Source: Firmicutes bacterium UBA5499 (GTDB lineage: Bacteria; Bacillota; DTU084). From it: DNA of 5,789 bases. The notes beneath the pieces are model-generated. The model searched no databases, was not told the DNA's origin, and was given only the letters and a program-made list of their open reading frames with translations. The translations under genes were made by a program, and so were the position numbers. The stretch covers positions 1,873 through 7,661 of the forward strand of contig DIPB01000035.1 in NCBI GenBank assembly GCA_002426275.1. Direction: 5' to 3'. Shown here piece after piece: positions 1-5,605 of this stretch; position 1 is the first letter of the stretch, and each line of letters starts with the position of its first letter.

Positions 1-139
1 CACAGAAGCTAAAGCCCCGGTTGCCGTCTCAGATTCCGTAAAGCGAGCAGATTCCGGGGAAATGGAACCGTTAGTGAAGGAAGCGCTGAAACTCTTCGGC
101 GGGCACGTGATCAAAAAGGAAGAGGTGGACGAATCATGA
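1..139 (+). CDS. dnaX: DNA polymerase III gamma/tau subunit, C-terminal end (partial)
   Basis: This is the 3' end of a gene cut by the window edge. The reading frame begins at base 2 and gives 45 residues before TGA at 137-139. The tail is hydrophilic (TEAKAPVAVSD...) and ends in a short conserved-looking block, EPLVKEALKLFGGHVIKKEE. That block resembles the C-terminus of Firmicutes DnaX, the clamp-loader ATPase subunit of the replicative polymerase. None of the ATPase domain is in the window, so the call rests on this tail and on position: dnaX directly precedes ybaB and recR in very many bacteria. The stop overlaps the next start (ATGA), which suggests translational coupling. The tail alone would be weak evidence; the neighbours make the call likely. 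Confidence 0.85.
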   Translation, partial: TEAKAPVAVSDSVKRADSGEMEPLVKEALKLFGGHVIKKEEVDES

Positions 140-462
140 AAGTGCCGGGCGGCAACATGAATCAGCTGATGAAGCAGGCCAAGAAACTACAGGATAAAAT
201 GGCCCAGTTAGAGGAAGAGCTTAAGGAAAAAACAGTGGAAACGTCAAGCGGCGGCGGGGCGGTGAAAGTAATCGTGGGGGGAGATCAGCAAGTAAAAGAG
301 ATCCAGATCGACCCCGACGTTTTGGATCCAGACGACCTTGAGATGCTGCAAGATCTCATTATGGCCGCGGTGAACGACGGTCTCCGTAAGGCTAAGGAGA
401 TGGTGGAAGAGCAAATGGGCAAACTCACAGGCGTTATGCTGCCCAACATACCAGGGCTCTAG
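136..462 (+). CDS. ybaB: YbaB/EbfC family nucleoid-associated DNA-binding protein
   Basis: This is a 108-residue protein of the YbaB/EbfC family (YaaK in Bacillus), a small dimeric DNA-binding, nucleoid-associated protein almost always encoded between dnaX and recR. Family hallmarks are visible: an N-terminal [15 protein letters not shown] helix; a [11 protein letters not shown] strand region at about residues 37-48; an [18 protein letters not shown] block at about 58-75; an [13 protein letters not shown] helix; and a C-terminal MGKLTG...MPGL-like tail. The length matches the roughly 105-110 residues usual for the family. The ATG at 136 overlaps the dnaX stop and has a GAGGTG-type ribosome binding site about 8 bases upstream. 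An in-frame ATG at 157 is a possible alternative start. Its exact cellular role is not settled even in model species. Confidence 0.95.
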   Translation: MKVPGGNMNQLMKQAKKLQDKMAQLEEELKEKTVETSSGGGAVKVIVGGDQQVKEIQIDPDVLDPDDLEMLQDLIMAAVNDGLRKAKEMVEEQMGKLTGVMLPNIPGL

Positions 463-463
463 G

Positions 464-1060
464 ATGGCTGCCTTTCCACCGCCTTTGCAGCGTTTGATCG
501 AGGAGTTGAACAAGCTGCCCGGGATCGGCAGCAAAAGCGCCCAACGGATAGCTTTTCATCTTCTCAAGGAGCCGGAGCGCGAGACGACGGCTTTAGCTGA
601 AGCGCTGATCTCGGCAAAACGCAAGATTGGCTACTGTTCAATCTGTTTCAATATTACAGATACGGATCCTTGTCGCTTTTGCCAAGATCCAAGGCGAAAC
701 GATGAGATCATCTGTGTGGTTGAGGATCCTCGAGATGTTGTGGCCTTGGAAAAAACGAAATTTCAGGGCCGTTATCATGTGTTAGGCGGCGCCATTTCAC
801 CGCTCGAAGGGGTAAGTCCGGATCAGCTGCGCATCAAGGAACTTTTGACCCGCTTGCGGCAGCATCCGGTTCAGGAGTTGATTTTGGCCACCAACCCCAC
901 CTTGGAAGGAGAGGCGACTGCCATGTATTTGGCGCGGCTGCTCCGGGGGATAGTCCCTTCCGTCACCAGAATCGCTCACGGCCTGCCGGTGGGCGGAGAT
1001 CTTGAGTACGTGGATGAGATGACGCTAAGTAAAGCGCTGGAAGGAAGACATCAGATTTAA
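464..1060 (+). CDS. recR: Recombination mediator protein RecR
   Basis: This is a full-length, 198-residue RecR, the recombinational repair protein that acts with RecF and RecO to load RecA on gapped DNA. The domain order is canonical. A helix-hairpin-helix region lies at about residues 8-33 ([17 protein letters not shown]). A C4 zinc finger follows, with Cys58, Cys61, Cys70 and Cys73. The Toprim domain runs from about 81 to 175 and starts with the acidic motif [11 protein letters not shown], followed by [19 protein letters not shown] and [12 protein letters not shown]. The C-terminal signature is [19 protein letters not shown]. All key residues appear intact. The ATG lies one base after the ybaB stop, with AGGG at 453-456 inside ybaB as the likely ribosome binding site, so translation is probably coupled. 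A strong terminator follows immediately, making recR the last gene of the dnaX operon. Confidence 0.98.
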   Translation: MAAFPPPLQRLIEELNKLPGIGSKSAQRIAFHLLKEPERETTALAEALISAKRKIGYCSICFNITDTDPCRFCQDPRRNDEIICVVEDPRDVVALEKTKFQGRYHVLGGAISPLEGVSPDQLRIKELLTRLRQHPVQELILATNPTLEGEATAMYLARLLRGIVPSVTRIAHGLPVGGDLEYVDEMTLSKALEGRHQI

Positions 1061-1073
1061 TGTTGCAAGTCAG

Positions 1074-1108
1074 CTTCAGACTTCCCCAAGGAGTCTGAAG
1101 TTTTTTTT
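1074..1108 (+). terminator. Rho-independent terminator after recR
   Basis: A nine-base perfect stem, CTTCAGACT (1074-1082) with AGTCTGAAG (1092-1100), is extended inward by CC/GG around a short loop and followed directly by eight T residues (1101-1108). It begins 13 bases after the recR stop codon. This is a textbook intrinsic terminator and separates the dnaX-ybaB-recR unit from the genes downstream. Confidence 0.95.
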
Positions 1109-1137
1109 GCGTAGAGATTTTTAAAATTGCGGCCTTC

Positions 1138-1168
1138 CTGGCATAATTTTACTTTTTCCGGCTATACT
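1138..1168 (+). promoter_or_regulatory. Candidate sigma-A type promoter for the DUF2508 gene
   Basis: A good -10 hexamer, TATACT, lies at 1163-1168 in the AT-rich gap between the recR terminator and the next gene. The best -35 match is weak: CTGGCA at 1138-1143, 4 of 6 to TTGACA, with a long 19-base spacer. Transcription would start near 1175, leaving a leader of about 18 bases before the ATG at 1193. A promoter is expected here because a strong terminator lies just upstream, but the boxes are assigned by eye only. Confidence 0.45.
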
Positions 1169-1192
1169 ATTGCTGGAAAGGGAGGCTAGAGC

Positions 1193-1444
1193 ATGTGGCA
1201 GGACTTAATTGGCAGGGCGGCGGAATTGCTCAAAAAGGATGACGATAAGTCTTCCGAGTTGCTGGACAGCGTGGAAAACGCCAGAAAACAGTGGCTCAGC
1301 ACCAAGGTCTATTTTGATAATGTTACGGATCCGGATTTGATCGATCACGCTATTTATACCATGACGGCGGCAGAAAGGCGTTACATTTATCTGCTGCGCG
1401 CAGCTAAGGAACAAGGTCTGAAATTGCCTGAATCGCAGTTGTGA
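1193..1444 (+). CDS. DUF2508 (YaaL-like) small protein
   Basis: This is an 83-residue, charged, probably all-helical protein of unknown function. It resembles the DUF2508 family (YaaL of Bacillus subtilis) encoded just after recR in many Firmicutes. The middle and C-terminal part (ENARKQWLSTKVYFDNVTDP, then DLIDHAIYTMTAAERRYIYL and LLRAAKEQGL) fits the family pattern: a helix, a V-x-D-P-D-L-I-D-x-A turn, and an AAE-R-Y-x-YLL helix. There is no signal peptide, membrane segment or obvious catalytic motif. The ATG has a strong GGGAGG ribosome binding site at 1180-1185, seven bases upstream. It seems to begin a new transcription unit after the recR terminator. Family membership is supported by both sequence pattern and position; no function can be assigned. 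Confidence 0.88.
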   Translation: MWQDLIGRAAELLKKDDDKSSELLDSVENARKQWLSTKVYFDNVTDPDLIDHAIYTMTAAERRYIYLLRAAKEQGLKLPESQL

Positions 1445-1448
1445 AAAC

Positions 1449-1474
1449 AGCCCTCACCTTTACCGGTGGGGGCT
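1449..1474 (+). other. Stable hairpin without a U-tract, downstream of the DUF2508 gene
   Basis: AGCCCTCACC (1449-1458) pairs with GGTGGGGGCT (1465-1474) over ten positions with one G-T wobble, leaving a six-base TTTACC loop. It sits four bases after the DUF2508 stop. The bases that follow (AACTTCATCT) are not a T-run, so it is not a convincing intrinsic terminator. It could act as an mRNA-stabilising or attenuating hairpin between two cotranscribed genes. The structure was deduced by hand pairing, not by energy calculation. Confidence 0.6.
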
Positions 1475-1483
1475 AACTTCATC

Positions 1484-1539
1484 TCCCCCCTTGGCAGGAA
1501 AAAAAAGGAAGAAAGAGAATAAATACACGTGAGGGGGGA
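1484..1539 (+). promoter_or_regulatory. Possible Shine-Dalgarno-masking stem before the IreB-family gene
   Basis: The unusual ribosome binding site GAGGGGGG (1531-1538) precedes the ATG at 1545. A C-run at 1485-1490 with flanking bases can pair with it: T1484 with A1539, C1485-1490 with G1533-1538, T1491 with A1532, then two wobbles. This encloses an A-rich loop of about 36 bases. If formed, the stem would hide the ribosome binding site. The upstream G-run at 1468-1472 could compete for the same C-run. A weak alternative reading is a promoter with -35 TTGGCA at 1491-1496 and -10 GAGAAT at 1515-1520 (18-base spacer). Confidence 0.35.
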
Positions 1540-1544
1540 TAACC

Positions 1545-1808
1545 ATGGGTCAGGAAGAATATACCACAAGATATCAATGCCATGAATGCCAAGAGAGCAA
1601 GGCTGCCAGGGTGTTGACTCAGCTTACCCGCGCTTTGGCTTCCCAGGGCTATGATCCTGTCTCTCAGCTGGTAGGTTATTTGCTCTCTGGGGATCCCACA
1701 TATATCACGAAAAAAGACAATGCACGCGCAAGTGTCCGCACCATCCAGCGGGATGAATTGCTTGAGGAATTGGTTCGTCAATACATCGCAACTAAACGTG
1801 TGGGATAG
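1545..1808 (+). CDS. IreB-family (DUF965/UPF0297) small regulatory protein
   Basis: This 87-residue protein has a C-terminal two-thirds that closely matches the IreB/DUF965 family: GYDPVSQLVGYLLSGDPTYI at residues 35-54, then NAR, then RDELLEELVRQYI near the end. In Enterococcus faecalis, IreB is a small phosphoprotein substrate of the Ser/Thr kinase IreK and restrains intrinsic cephalosporin resistance. The N-terminus here differs from family members I recall: it carries a C12-H-E-C15 motif and adjacent threonines T7 and T8. IreB is phosphorylated on N-terminal threonines, so T7/T8 are candidate sites by analogy only. The family is usually encoded between alaS and ruvX, so its place after recR and DUF2508 is unusual and may mean a second paralogue. 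The start is the ATG after the GAGGGGGG ribosome binding site. Family call confident; kinase regulation inferred. Confidence 0.85.
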   Translation: MGQEEYTTRYQCHECQESKAARVLTQLTRALASQGYDPVSQLVGYLLSGDPTYITKKDNARASVRTIQRDELLEELVRQYIATKRVG

Positions 1809-1822
1809 AAAGGGGCAGAAGG

Positions 1823-3979
1823 TTGAAATTAAAGCTAAGGGGAATTTTATGTTTATTATTCTTCTTACTGGGCACGCAGCTTTGCTTTGGCCGACAGGTG
1901 ATTCTACTTTTAGTGGACAGAGTCAGCTGGGAAGAGCTAGCCGCCTGGCAAGACCAGCTGCCCAATTTCCGCTGGCTGATGCAGGAGGGGGCCTTGGGCC
2001 TCCTTAATACCAGAACTGAAAGAGGTACTACGCAAGAAAGCGCATACCTGACCATAGGCGCCGGTAATCGCGCTGTGGGCCATGAGGGCGTCGCAGCCGG
2101 CTATCAGGCGGATGAACTGGTTGAGAAAGAGCCGGCAGCCGTCGTCTATGCCAGGCGCATAGGGCAAGCGGCGGCGAAAGGTTCAGTGCTGGCCGTGGAG
2201 TTAGGCGCGATGCTCAGCGCCAATGAAAACAGCGATTACGGCGCGGAGCCCGGAACGCTTGGCAGCGCCATTCACCGGGCAGGCAAAAAGACGGCTGTTT
2301 TGGGCTGCGGCGACACTTTGGACGAGATCCACAGGCCGCATGTGGCCATAGCGATGGATCAAGCGGGGCTCGTTGATTATGGCTTTGTGAGCAAAAAGCT
2401 TTTGCAAAAAGATCCCCATGCGCCCTTTGGCATTGCGACGGATAGGAGAGCTTTGCTTGCCGCTTTCGAGCAAGTCAAGACTAAGGCCGATTTCATCGTC
2501 ATTGATTTCGGCGATACTTCCAGGGTTGAAGCGTACCGTGATTTCCTGACGGCGGAAATGCTGGCCAGGCAAAGACTTTACGCGCTGAAATCTGCGGATC
2601 GGTTTTTAGGTTCATTGCGAGGACTGATCGACTGGGACAAAACTCAATTGCTTCTGGCAACGCCGACGCCTAATTTGCAGGCCATGAAGGACGGCAGACG
2701 CCTGACGCCAGTTATGGCAATCGGCAAGGGATTCGGTCACGGCTACCTCATGGGCCCCACCACCAGGCGTCCGGCTGTGGTGACAAATGTGGATCTGGCG
2801 CCCACAGTGCTGCGCGGCCTTGGGATCAGCCGGCTGCCGCAAGGCAGCGGCAGGGCCTTTGTGAGCAAAGCACATCCGGAGCCGTTAACTTATCTGCTCA
2901 GACACAGTTCCAAGCTGGTAGCTCAGAATCAGTTGCGGGTCCCTTTCAATCAAGCATACGTTTTTTTCTTGATCCTAGTGATTGTTCTGGCAACCTGCGG
3001 GGTATTTGCCGATACCGCAGGGCGGCTGACGGTCAAGCAGACTTCGCTCTTGCAGAAGCTGCTCTTGGCGGCCATGGCAGTGCCTGCCGTCACCTTGCTT
3101 TTGCCCAGCCTGCCTGGTTCCGGCACCTGGGTGGTTTTCCCCGAGGTGATCTTGGTCACCGCATTAGTGGTTTGGCTCTTGGGATTTTTTGGCAGCAAGC
3201 GGTCTCTTTTGGCATTGTCTTTGCTCACTGTGGCTGCGCTGTGTATAGATGTGCTGCTGGGCGGAGCGCAGTTGCAGTACTCCTTTTTGGGTTATTCTGC
3301 CATCATCGGCGCCCGCTTCTACGGCATAGGCAACGAGTTTATGGGAGTGCTGATCGGAGCCGCCCTGGTGGCCATGGCCGGTTTAGTGGAACGGGGCTGC
3401 AGCCTGCGAACCGTCTTTTTGTTTTTCTTTTTTGTCACGGCTGTCATAGGGCTGCCTTCTCTGGGCGCCAATGTTGGGGGGACAATAACCGCAGTTGCGG
3501 CTTTTGTCTTGGCCGGACTGCGGCTTTCAGAGCGCACAGTGAAAGCGAAGCAAGGCTTTGGCATCGTGGGGGCTGTGGTTTTGGCAGTGCTGGCCATGGC
3601 GCTTTTCGATCGTTATTTAGGCTCAGGTTCGTCTCACTTGGCCAGCGGCATGAAATATCTCACGGGCGGCCAGTGGGATCAAATTTTTCTGATTATAATC
3701 CGCAAGCTCAGCATGAATATGCGCCTCATCCGCGTTACTATCTGGAGCCGGGTGCTGTTGTTTTTCCTTGCCGCCTGCGTGGTGCTCGTCATCAGACCGC
3801 AAGGGGTGCTCAAGGGGCTGTTCGGCCGCAAAAAGAGTTTTGCCAGCGGCTTTTACGCGGCAGCGCTTGGCACAATCGTCGCCTTCATTTTCAACGATTC
3901 GGGAGTTGTGGCTGCCGCCACCTTGATGATCTTTCCCGTTCTGAGCTTATTCTTCCTCTTAGTTGAAAAAGAAGGATAG
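1823..3979 (+). CDS. Alkaline-phosphatase-superfamily-like ectodomain fused to polytopic membrane domain
   Basis: This is a 718-residue envelope protein of unknown function. Residues 5-22 form a signal peptide or anchor. Residues 25-345 look like an alkaline phosphatase/sulfatase-superfamily fold: VILLLVDRVS with candidate metal ligand D32; PNFRWLMQEGALG; the GTTQESAYLTIGAG loop with T69/T70 as possible nucleophile; IVIDFGD (D228, D231); GHG (H306); and NVDLAPTVLRGLGI. The usual Asp-His metal motif is absent where it is expected: the strand reads LLLATPTPN at 276-284. The site may therefore be degenerate or unusual. From about 376 onward there are roughly ten membrane segments, with conserved-looking loops ARFYGIGNEFMG (497-508), SLGANVGGTIT and NDSGVVAAAT. 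The start is TTG at 1823, chosen for AAAGGGG at 1809-1815 and because it yields the signal peptide. It ends 13 bases before the next gene's ATG. It could be an envelope phospho-transferase or hydrolase; the substrate is unknown. Confidence 0.75.
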   Translation: MKLKLRGILCLLFFLLGTQLCFGRQVILLLVDRVSWEELAAWQDQLPNFRWLMQEGALGLLNTRTERGTTQESAYLTIGAGNRAVGHEGVAAGYQADELVEKEPAAVVYARRIGQAAAKGSVLAVELGAMLSANENSDYGAEPGTLGSAIHRAGKKTAVLGCGDTLDEIHRPHVAIAMDQAGLVDYGFVSKKLLQKDPHAPFGIATDRRALLAAFEQVKTKADFIVIDFGDTSRVEAYRDFLTAEMLARQRLYALKSADRFLGSLRGLIDWDKTQLLLATPTPNLQAMKDGRRLTPVMAIGKGFGHGYLMGPTTRRPAVVTNVDLAPTVLRGLGISRLPQGSGRAFVSKAHPEPLTYLLRHSSKLVAQNQLRVPFNQAYVFFLILVIVLATCGVFADTAGRLTVKQTSLLQKLLLAAMAVPAVTLLLPSLPGSGTWVVFPEVILVTALVVWLLGFFGSKRSLLALSLLTVAALCIDVLLGGAQLQYSFLGYSAIIGARFYGIGNEFMGVLIGAALVAMAGLVERGCSLRTVFLFFFFVTAVIGLPSLGANVGGTITAVAAFVLAGLRLSERTVKAKQGFGIVGAVVLAVLAMALFDRYLGSGSSHLASGMKYLTGGQWDQIFLIIIRKLSMNMRLIRVTIWSRVLLFFLAACVVLVIRPQGVLKGLFGRKKSFASGFYAAALGTIVAFIFNDSGVVAAATLMIFPVLSLFFLLVEKEG

Positions 3980-3980
3980 A

Positions 3981-3986
3981 GGAGGT
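3981..3986 (+). promoter_or_regulatory. Ribosome binding site fixing the start at 3993
   Basis: A near-perfect GGAGGT lies six bases before ATG 3993, within a longer AGAGGAGGT match. It decides the start of the next gene. The longer frame from TTG at 3963 would overlap the preceding gene, place this ribosome binding site inside the coding region, and add ten charged residues with no family support. Confidence 0.9.
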
Positions 3987-3992
3987 AATCTC

Positions 3993-5381
3993 ATGCAGGA
4001 AAAATCCGGTCTTTATAAGGTTGAAGCTCAAGACGAGCTGAGCATGATCCTCCATGTGATTGGAACTGCGGCAGAGGAGAAGCTCATCTTCATCGTTGAC
4101 GAAGAAGGACGGACTTTTCACAATGCGGCTAATTTACGGGTGATAAAAAGCTATGCTCAGGACAGGGAGCGAGAGCTCGTTTTGGTCTCCGGCAGTCTCC
4201 AGCTGGAGAGGCTCTGTGCGGAAAATCAGATTCCCTGTTTTGCAACTGTAGAGGAGGCCAGGGGGAACAATTTCCCCAAAATTGCCAGGCCCAAACGCGG
4301 CTGGTTGGGAGCTGCGATAACTTTGGCAGCGCTTTTGAGCTGCGGTTTTTTTTACGCTGCTCAAAAGCGTGCTGTGCTGGTTGTTACCCCCGCCGCCCGC
4401 CAGTGGCAAGGCGAGCTTGTGCTGACAGTAGATCTCAAAGCTCTGGGTTCGCCCGGGGACAAAGAGCTCACATTGACGGGCGGCATTCAGCCTACGGGAA
4501 GAAAGACTGTGGGCGTGAAGCCAGCTAAAGGCAATGTGCGCTTTTTCAACAACAGCGGCCGGAGCGTGACTGTGCCCAAAGGAACCGCGGTCGCCACCAC
4601 GGGCGGCCGGCGTTATCTGGTGGAAAAAGAGATTGTGGTGCCTAAGCAAGAGAAAAAATACGTGATGACCGTACCTGTCGGCGTCAGCGCCGGGCAGGCT
4701 ACGGTCTCCGTTGTGGCCGCCGTCAAGGGGACAGCGGGCAATCTGGCTGTGGGCAGGCTGACCAAGCTGGAAGGGCAGCTGGCGGACAAGTTGCAGGTGA
4801 TCAATACCGTTCCCCTCAGCGGAGGGGAGGATCGGGAGATTCCCGTGGTGACAAACGGCGATCTGACAAAGCTGAAGCAAGTCTTACAACAGCAGGCGCG
4901 TTCAAAGCTGAAAAGTGGGCTGGCGGATCAAGAGGGAGTTTTCTTCTCTGATTCAGACCAGTTCCAGCAGCTGACTTTCACACCGCAGGCCGCTTTGGGG
5001 CAATCTTTAGAGAGATTAACCGGCACGTTACAGATCAAGGCGTCTGGATACGTGCTGACAGAGCGGCAGATTAGCCGGCTGATCGCCCAGTCCCTGGCAA
5101 AACAGGGGAATTGGCAACCTGAGAGGAATCTGAGCTGGGAGATCTTGGCTGTTGAATCTCAAGCCCAGAAGTGCCTGGTGAAAATGAAATGTCAGGGAAC
5201 TTTGGTTGGAAAGATCTCGGTTGAAAAATTGACGCAAAACATTACGGGCAAGACTAAAAACCAGGCTGAGCGGTACTTGGGAAGTTTGCCCGAAGTCGAT
5301 TCATTTCAACTCTCAGTGAGCAGGAAGAAGCTTCCCAGATGGCGAAAATTAATAAAGGTTGTTCAAACAAGCGAGCAGTGA
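3993..5381 (+). CDS. Single-pass envelope protein with baseplate J/gp47-like extracellular region
   Basis: This is a 462-residue protein with three parts. Residues 1-95 form a small cytosolic alpha/beta domain (EEKLIFIVDEEGRTFHNAAN, ELVLVSGSLQLERLCAENQI, then PCFATVEEA). Its pattern resembles the N-terminal domains of membrane proteins in Chloroflexota, Patescibacteria and some Firmicutes that place nucleotide-binding-like strands before an anchor. Residues 103-122 form one membrane helix after an RPKRG positive stretch, so the rest should be outside. Residues 127-462 contain AKGNVRFFNNSGRSVTVPKG (178-197) and a VPVGVSAGQATVSVVAAVKG-like block with TAGNLAVG. That combination is typical of proteins automatically annotated as baseplate J/gp47-like. 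No other phage genes are nearby, so a phage tail role is unlikely. The C-terminus is basic. It lies 13 bases after the previous gene and is probably cotranscribed with it. Function unknown. Confidence 0.72.
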   Translation: MQEKSGLYKVEAQDELSMILHVIGTAAEEKLIFIVDEEGRTFHNAANLRVIKSYAQDRERELVLVSGSLQLERLCAENQIPCFATVEEARGNNFPKIARPKRGWLGAAITLAALLSCGFFYAAQKRAVLVVTPAARQWQGELVLTVDLKALGSPGDKELTLTGGIQPTGRKTVGVKPAKGNVRFFNNSGRSVTVPKGTAVATTGGRRYLVEKEIVVPKQEKKYVMTVPVGVSAGQATVSVVAAVKGTAGNLAVGRLTKLEGQLADKLQVINTVPLSGGEDREIPVVTNGDLTKLKQVLQQQARSKLKSGLADQEGVFFSDSDQFQQLTFTPQAALGQSLERLTGTLQIKASGYVLTERQISRLIAQSLAKQGNWQPERNLSWEILAVESQAQKCLVKMKCQGTLVGKISVEKLTQNITGKTKNQAERYLGSLPEVDSFQLSVSRKKLPRWRKLIKVVQTSEQ

Positions 5382-5384
5382 AAA

Positions 5385-5603
5385 GAGGAAGATAATTTTG
5401 CACTCTGCTTTTCTAGGACAGACGGGATTGAAAGCCGCAAGCCTTCGCTTTGGAGCGCTGACATGTTGTCTTCTCCGGGCTAACATTCCCCCATCCGGGG
5501 CGCCAAGGTGATCGGGGCTGCTTTGGAGATGGGGGTTAATTTTATCGCTCTCGCGGAGTGACGGCGCTATCCCGGCCGTCGCGAATTTGCAATTAAGGTG
5601 GTT
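5385..5603 (+). pseudogene. Decayed N-terminal remnant of an aldo/keto reductase
   Basis: Two adjacent frames together read as the first 65 or so residues of an aldo/keto reductase. From TTG 5398 the first frame gives FLGQTGLKAASLRFGALT, then LLRANIPPS. After a one-base deletion near 5497-5499 the second frame gives GAKVIGAALEMGVNFIALAE, then TGA at 5559, then RRYPGRREFAIK. Intact relatives have a pattern close to FLGRTGLKVSxLGFGALT and VIRAALExGVNFIDTAExY. The catalytic Asp (FIDTAE) is replaced by Ala here, and the catalytic Tyr position is Arg. A GAGG sequence at 5385-5388 may be the fossil ribosome binding site. The rest of a normal enzyme of about 300 residues is missing, because the tlyA-like gene starts immediately afterwards. 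Remnant identity is by remembered family pattern; a functional short peptide is very unlikely. Confidence 0.72.
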
Positions 5604-5605
5604 TA

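Noticed and set aside
1138..1175. Sigma-54 type promoter (TGGCAT near 1139)
   Set aside because: There is no GC dinucleotide at the required spacing after the GG, so the -24/-12 pattern fails; a sigma-A type -10 fits better.
1449..1474. Hairpin as an intrinsic terminator for the DUF2508 gene
   Set aside because: The stem is strong, but AACTTCATCT follows instead of a T-run, so termination was not called.
3172..3966. 264-codon open frame on the + strand inside the large membrane protein gene
   Set aside because: It is a shadow frame: rich in Arg, Cys and His, with no ribosome binding site and no family motifs. The overlapping frame has a signal peptide and clear membrane segments.
4134..4880. 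248-codon open frame on the - strand
   Set aside because: It lies antisense to the baseplate J-like gene, has a low-complexity His/Gln/Pro-rich composition and no ribosome binding site, and is explained by codon bias of the real gene.
3993..5381. Prophage or tailocin tail gene
   Set aside because: The resemblance to gp47-like proteins is limited to one region, the protein has a membrane anchor, and no other phage genes are in the window.
5560..5580. GACGGC/GCCGTC inverted repeat just upstream of tlyA
   Set aside because: It is a six-pair stem with a nine-base loop and no T-run. It lies within the reductase remnant and is probably chance in GC-rich sequence.
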